A stretch of DNA of 64,000 nt from Hirundichthys speculiger. Its lineage: Eukaryota > Chordata > Actinopteri > Beloniformes > Exocoetidae. The translations under genes and the position numbers were made by a program. Below are positions 58,570-64,000 of this stretch, one piece after another. Under the pieces are notes generated by a model that had not been told where the DNA came from, searched no databases, and saw nothing but the letters and a program-made list of their open reading frames with translations. How positions within the stretch are numbered: the stretch's first letter is position 1; each line of letters opens with the position of its first letter. Where the stretch lies: positions 1,452,750 to 1,516,749 of the forward strand of contig JAGFBZ010002129.1 of assembly GCA_018398805.1 (NCBI GenBank), in the 5' to 3' direction.

Positions 58570-58760
58570 TTCTTTAATAATTCTGTTCATAAATTCTCCC
58601 CTTGTAAATATGTTTATATCTGCTTTATAGTTCAACATTTTAACACAGGTCTCAATGGGAATTTTCACACATTTGGAGCTAGCCTCCAGTGGTCATTTAA
58701 GGAACCGTATGCTTTGGCATTTCCGTGCTGTTATCAGCTTTTGAAGCCCTTTGGGGTTTC
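58570..58760. repeat. dispersed repeat G, copy 2
   Basis: TCAATGGGAATTTTCACACA and CCTCCAGTGGTCATTTAAGG are related to about 7,120-7,270 upstream of fam177a1, in the same orientation. Old and of unknown class. Confidence 0.45.
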
Positions 58761-61260
58761 CACATCCCTTGTAGCGTACATTTACTACCAATTTGAATTC
58801 TCACACTGTGCATTTGGAAGGGCTATTTTAAAATTTCCACATGGAGACTCCCACATGAATGCAACATTGCACTTTCCACAATAGGAAGTTGGGGAGTTAC
58901 CGTCACTGCACATGAGTAACACTCTTCTAGAAGTGAAATCCTGCATTGACAAAAAAGAAAAAAAAAATACTGCAGTAATTCAGGTTGAAAATGTACAGCT
59001 CAGAAAGACTTTTGCAGGACTTTTTTTAGCGCTTTTTGTTTTTGCAGCTGTAATGTTTCCTTCATGTCCCACTGCTGTTTCAGTGTAAAGAAGGGAAACC
59101 GTTGCACAACGAGGTGGCGGGGTGCGTGACAGAGCTACCTGTCTGTGCTTCCCTGACATTTAACGCAGAAATCCCAGGATCCCTCCTGTTTGCATTGTTA
59201 AAAGTGGGCAGGGCGACAAACATGGCAACGGTATCCAAAAGCAGCGAAGCATTCACACCTTTGTGGGGCGTTATCTGGTCGAGGTTTCACCTTACGAGTC
59301 AAACAGGTGAACACCCAGGACTGAATTGAAGCAGGCTGCATCCCAGCATGCCTGAGAGGGTGCGTGACATCAGATAAACGTCACTTGTCTCTACAGCTGG
59401 ATTCCAGACATTCTTTCGTCTCTGCCAAGTATCATAATGAGCAATCTCGGGACAAACTGTTCTTGCAGTCCGGTGTGTTTTTTTTTTTTTTTTTTTCAGT
59501 TACCATGCTTATGTGTTTATATGGTCAGATTTACACCCCACATGAGAAATGCTGGGACTTCCACTTTTGAGTTTGGTTTTTTTTTTTCCTTCCCTTTGTC
59601 GAGCCGTGTACTCTTGTCTCTACTCGCCTTGTTTTTGCAACTGGTTGCTATGGACACCAAGTGCTGAGAGAGCGCTACAGCTACTTTCAGGGTCACGTGC
59701 TCTACGTCGCCCTCTGTGCTCATGCTGGCACAGCGAGACTCTTCTGAGTCGGCGACGTGCCTCAGGGGGGCATCACACCCTGCTGGCGTGATGGCAGCTG
59801 GGTCAGCTGATGGAGCAGCAGTCATGAAAATTTCCCGTTTTTTTTCTGTTTCAACTCGACATCCCTGCAATAAATCCTGCTGCCATAAACTTTATGACGT
59901 TGGGGTTTTCTAGACAGAGTTCACGTCCCTACTGATATGCGTGAGCGAAGTTAAGGAAACAAAGAAAAAACTTATGACCTTTAAGTTAAATGTAAAGCAG
60001 CACTTTTATTTATTTTTATTACCTTAAAATATAGATTTTTTTTTTTACTTCATTTAAAGCATCATTTGGTTCTCGCTGTCTCTTCTCCCACTTTATTGGC
60101 CAAAACCAACTAAAGTGACTTTAGATTCCTATCGTTAGTCTAAAGTAACAACTATACATTCAATTAGCTCAAAGCTGCAGTGAAAATCAAGGCAGGGCCA
60201 CTAATGATGTTCAAACGTTATGAAGTTTTTAGAAGAGTCTTAAAAAAACGACGGCCTCCTACTGGCCAGCTGGAGCACTGCAGCCCGGCTTTGCTGCATC
60301 TGCAGAGAGCGTTTCAGGAGCAAAGCACTTCTAAGTGCTGGCTGGCCGACTGGGTTTGTGAAATTACGAGTTTACCTGAAGATTTTAAGGTCACGTGAGA
60401 ACCACGGGGTAATCTGCTTGTTTAAAGACATATTTCTTCGCATGGAATTACACGTATCAACAGGATGAATGATGTCCAATAAAATGACTTTTAAAATGAA
60501 CCTGTTCTCGTACGTGGTTCAGATCTCCTCTAAAACCCTCCGAGTCGTCAAGGGATTTAACAAAGACTGGGAATATTGCAGATTGACTTTTTATGCAACT
60601 ACAGCCAGAGTCCTTTATGAATCAAAGGACAGTAGTGTCTCTAACTGGTTGAAAATTGCAGTCTTGAAATCATTTGTAAAATCGTTAAGTGTTAATTCGT
60701 TTGAAGAGACTTAAGATAGAAATAGCGGAAAAGAAAACAACCGACCAAGAGACCAAAGAAGAGTAAATTTTGGAAAGTGCTGTAAAAAAGACTTAACTCA
60801 AACGCCTGTAAAAGGACCTGCTGGGCTAAAAGTTCCAAAAGCTCCTTTGTGCTGCTTTTAAGGCTTTGAAGATGGTTTGTGTAGCAATACCAACTCTGAC
60901 CACATGGGGGGACAACATATCATGACAAAGTGCACATCGAGTGATGTTACAAAACACAGTAATGGCACAGTGATATCAGTGACTCTTTTCTCAACACAGC
61001 CCATCTGTACGCCTCCATGTGGCCAGGAGTGGTATAACTACATAGAGTGGCTTTAACAGAAGCTGTTGTGTTTTGTGTGATTTTTTTTTTTTGTGTGTGA
61101 ATTGTGGAATATTGACAATATTGTACAATTTTCTTGTTTGAGCTGAAATTTGCAAAATGTATTTATACAAGCCTTTGGATGATTTTCAAATAAATGGTTT
61201 TCACAGAAACCGAAGTAATCACAGAAAAAGAAAAATCTAGAAGAAAGAATATAGGAAAAA
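58761..61260. other. gene-free interval upstream of nfkbia
   Basis: No recognised gene. The most complex, low-repeat stretch is 59,040-59,400. A CACGTG and CTCF-like half sites are near 59,690-59,720. Short open frames at 60,180-60,714 have no domains. Short T-runs are frequent. Confidence 0.35.
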
Positions 61261-61267
61261 AAGTAAT

Positions 61268-61690
61268 TACCTCTGCCAAGGCGTTTATGTCGGCGTTTAT
61301 CTGTCTGTTTGTCTGTCTGTGTTCAAGATAACTCAAAAAGTTATGGATAGATTTTAATGACATTTTCAGGAGTTGTCGGAAATGTGAAAAGGAAGAACCA
61401 ATTTCATTTTTGGTATGATCCGGAAGAAATCCTGGATTCTGGATCACTTTCAAATTTTCAATAACATTGCGGTCAATGGGGCCAAAAATTTTGTTTCTCA
61501 ATATCTCCGTTAATTATTGCCCAAAACTCATGAAATTTGACTCAGGGATTGTCAATGGGAACCTCTATCAAATTTCAAAGGCTGGTCCGGATCTGATCCA
61601 GAAGGTGGATTTTATCGCAATCAGTAAATCGCTATTTTTGGGAATTGTTGCGCTTGGTGGAGGTCTGCGCTCTCCGAGTGCTTTTCTAGC
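61268..61690 (+). mobile_element. MITE family D, copy 2 (near full length)
   Basis: Begins TTACCTCTGCCAAGG and ends GGTGGAGGTCTGCGCTCTCC followed by GAGTGCTTTTCTAG. ACCTCTGCCAAGG and CTTGGTGGAGGT are imperfect inverted termini. The interior matches 35,657-35,990 in the same order. No transposase. The following 61,691-62,527 has no supported gene. Confidence 0.75.
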
Positions 61691-62527
61691 TTGTGTATGC
61701 AAATTTCAGAGGAAATTTTTTAAATTTCTGCGCTATGTCAATATTTCTCAATTAAACTGAATTAAATTAGATTTTCCTATAAATATTTTTTCTGGATAAA
61801 TTACATTTCTCTTAGGATTAATAAAGGGTTAAAGAAGCAAAGGTTAACTTGATTGAGCAGTGTAGCGTTTAACAATTAACTACAATGAGCAGTGCTCATA
61901 ACTGTCCATTATCATCACACGTTTGACAGATGTCATGGTAATTTAACAGATGGTTATCTAGAATTAATACTTTAGTTTCTCTTCTTTCCCCCACAGGAGA
62001 TAAAACATGGATACTTGATTTGTGTGGGTTGAGAATATAATTACAGTAGTGAAATTGCATCATGGCTAACTTGCGAAACTGAAACACTTGTAATTTCTGA
62101 AGAGCATCGACTGCTGTCACTTAAAGCTACACTTTTGACATTTGTGAAGCGAGTGAAGGACTTTCCTGCCGGGGGACGCACTGACAGGTCTCAGTATAAA
62201 ACGCCCTCATGTCCCCACATCTGCCCACGGTGTTTAACTAGACGATGAATGGCTGCAAGCAGGAAACAGTCGCTACAGACGCCACACAGTTCTTTGTGGT
62301 GTTCGTTTGATGGGTCACAGAGAATCTCTTCAGTGAATTAAAGCTATTCTGAACAAAAGCGGTGCGTCATGACTCATGATGCAAACCTCATCAGAGTCGC
62401 AGCATATAGAGGGTATTATGTGGAGAACTCAAGGCACCGTATTATTCACTATGTAAATTTAACTTAGCACCACATTCCAGAGGTTTGGATAATTTACTAA
62501 GAGATGCTTGGTATAATACATGAATTT

Positions 62528-62865
62528 TGCACCAAAATTTCTGCAGTTCTATACAATCAATGTGTGTGTCCACATTCATGTACACATTAATGTATTATGT
62601 CCTGGAGAGCCACTGTCCTTCATGTCTTTGATGTTTTCCTGCTTCAACGCACCTGATTCAAATGAATGGTCCGTTAACAGACTTGTGCAGACCTGGATGA
62701 CAAGTTGATGATCATCGATTCATTTGAATCAGGTTCGCTGAAGCAGGGAAACATCAAAGACGTGTAGGACACCGGCCCTCCAGGACATAATACATGAATG
62801 TGTACATGAATGTGTACACACACATTGATTGTATAGAACTGCAGAAATCTTGGTGATTTCATCTT
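62528..62865. repeat. foldback element with arms of about 150 bp
   Basis: The left arm (about 62,528-62,680) and right arm (about 62,710-62,865) are inverted copies, including CACCAAAATTTCTGCAGTTC, CACATTCATGTACACAT, TATGTCCTGGAGAGCCACTG and CACCTGATTCAAATGAAT, around a spacer of about 30 bases. The inner part (TCCTGGAGRGCC to GATTCAAATGAATGG) is a palindromic MITE found in many fish. Confidence 0.75.
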
Positions 62866-63310
62866 CCACAATCTTAATCAAAAAGAAAATCAACAGAAAT
62901 GTTCGTACTTGTGGGAGAATAGTGAATGGATGTGGTCTTAAAAACCTTTTCTTCAAAAAGGCATCAATAAAAAGAAAATTTGTCATTTGACAAAAATTTA
63001 TTAAGTCTGGTTTGGTCATGTGACATGATAACAGGCTAAGTGAATAATCCATGATATTGAATAAATGAATATATAATAAATAAAAATCAAATGTAGTATT
63101 TTGCTAAATTAGCTGTTGTTATGCTGCTTCTATCATTAGAATTCAACTAATGTATTTAGAATTCTGCAAATCAGGCAGTTTTTAAAATAAAGAAAACTTA
63201 GCTGCATTTAGCATTCTGCTAATTTGGCTGTGGTTTGCATGTTTCAGCTGTTTGAAGGGAAACTCCTGAGCTAATTATGAAATCCTAACAATATATTTTG
63301 TGGAGACCTT
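62770..63310. repeat. inverted partner of 34,590-35,655
   Basis: The reverse complement of 62,770-63,062 matches about 34,617-34,935, and the reverse complement of 63,080-63,310 matches about 35,430-35,655. The segment order is swapped relative to that locus. It overlaps the right arm of the foldback element. Confidence 0.65.
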
Positions 63311-63620
63311 CTTGTAAATTCTGCTACTTTAAAGATTTTTCAGTTTTTCAAACTGATTTTAAACCAGCATTCTTCAAATTTTGAAACTTTTCAGAAAAGT
63401 TCAGGTAAATGTTCATCTCTCTGCACGCACACCTGCATTTTCAACTGACATGCAGTTTTCTTGTTATTATTATCATTATTATTATTACGTCATATCTGGT
63501 TTGGTCATGTGACATTGGTCAGGTGACAAGAATTATCATGAGGACATTCCAGGACATGATGACTCAAATGACCACCAGGTCTTTATTCCACAAAGGACTG
63601 CACATAGGGGATATGTCAAG

Positions 63621-63959
63621 ATGGAGAGAGTGCACTTTCAGGAATTTAACACTCAAAACTCAGAGAACATGCGGAAGAATTTCATTTTCCAGGATTCTGA
63701 AAATGAATGGAGACAAGGAGATCAAGAGGACATGGATGATCAGAGAGACTCACTGAGGGACAAACTGGAGAAAAAGAATCTCTTTATCGATCAAGAAAGG
63801 CACTTTATAGCTGCGGCAGAAAATGATTTCTGTGTGTATTTGGAAAAGATTAAACAGGTAGAAATTATCTTGGAAGCTGAACGCCAGATGACTCTAGCCT
63901 ATGAAAAGGAGCTTAACCAGTGCATAGGTGATATTGAGGAACTGCGTCAGTCCCTTTGA
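63621..63959 (+). CDS. unrecognised 112-codon coiled-coil-like frame
   Basis: ATG at 63,621, TGA at 63,957-63,959. I do not recognise the product. It is highly charged (many E, D, K, R, Q) with heptad-like spacing in about residues 40-112 (for example RDSLRDKLEKKNLFIDQER and YEKELNQCIGDIEELRQSL), and no Pro there, so a coiled coil is likely. Codon content is clearly more protein-like than in neighbouring frames. A second frame from 63,409 overlaps it and looks spurious. A CREB/ATF-like TTACGTCAT lies at 63,485-63,493. It starts just after dispersed repeats, so it may be an exon of a gene continuing beyond the window, a retrocopy or transposon-linked sequence. A GAG/GTTAAGT donor-like site follows the stop. 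Confidence 0.4.
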   Translation: MERVHFQEFNTQNSENMRKNFIFQDSENEWRQGDQEDMDDQRDSLRDKLEKKNLFIDQERHFIAAAENDFCVYLEKIKQVEIILEAERQMTLAYEKELNQCIGDIEELRQSL

Positions 63960-64000
63960 AACACCTGAAGAAGACATTGAGGTTAAGTCCATGTATACAG

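Noticed and set aside
57000..64000. INSM2 or another mammalian neighbour beyond nfkbia
   Set aside because: No zinc-finger or other expected coding sequence is visible up to the window edge.

Overview
The window is vertebrate nuclear DNA, almost certainly from a teleost fish. It holds three multi-exon genes with GT-AG introns and strong similarity to human proteins. These sit in AT-rich DNA full of fish-type repeats: Tc1/mariner remnants, hAT elements with 8-base target duplications, L2/Rex-like and RTE-like LINE tails, foldback MITEs, and the degenerate 'GTGTCTCTTTGTGGTC' minisatellite. A percomorph is my guess from the repeat types; I cannot prove it.

Layout. (1) 1-7,380: gene-free, with a Tc1/mariner MITE (322-693), a minisatellite (3,728-4,770), a LINE tail and a foldback repeat. 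(2) 7,380-11,515: fam177a1, plus strand, five coding exons, 217 aa. (3) 11,516-42,780: about 31 kb with no intact gene. It contains LINE and Tc1 relics, a 249-bp tandem duplication, two strong hairpins, an orphan CpG-rich block (28,440-28,880) and a run of four identical CAATTAAT motifs (29,365-30,423) that looks regulatory. (4) 42,780-53,165: psma6, plus strand, seven coding exons, 246 aa, with a Tc1 relic in intron 3 and one hAT-like element nested in another in intron 6. (5) 54,513-56,960: nfkbia (I-kappa-B alpha), minus strand, six coding exons, about 308 aa, tail to tail with psma6, with a kappa-B site in its promoter. (6) 57,000-64,000: repeat-rich flank that ends in an unrecognised 112-codon coiled-coil-like frame (63,621-63,959).

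The order and orientation fam177a1(+), psma6(+), nfkbia(-) match human chromosome 14q13, except that PPP2R3C(-) and PRORP(+), which lie between FAM177A1 and PSMA6 in human, are not recognisable here. The three genes are not an operon and have separate jobs: a Golgi-associated protein, the alpha-1 subunit of the 20S proteasome, and the NF-kB inhibitor, which the proteasome itself destroys after signalling. Their linkage is old synteny rather than demonstrated co-regulation.

I found no convincing previously undescribed system. The observations most worth following are the kappa-B site that overlaps a misleading upstream ATG in nfkbia, the nested hAT pair carrying a MADF-domain relic, the near-perfect 46-bp-arm hairpin at 25,825, the CAATTAAT cluster, and the unidentified open frame at the right edge.
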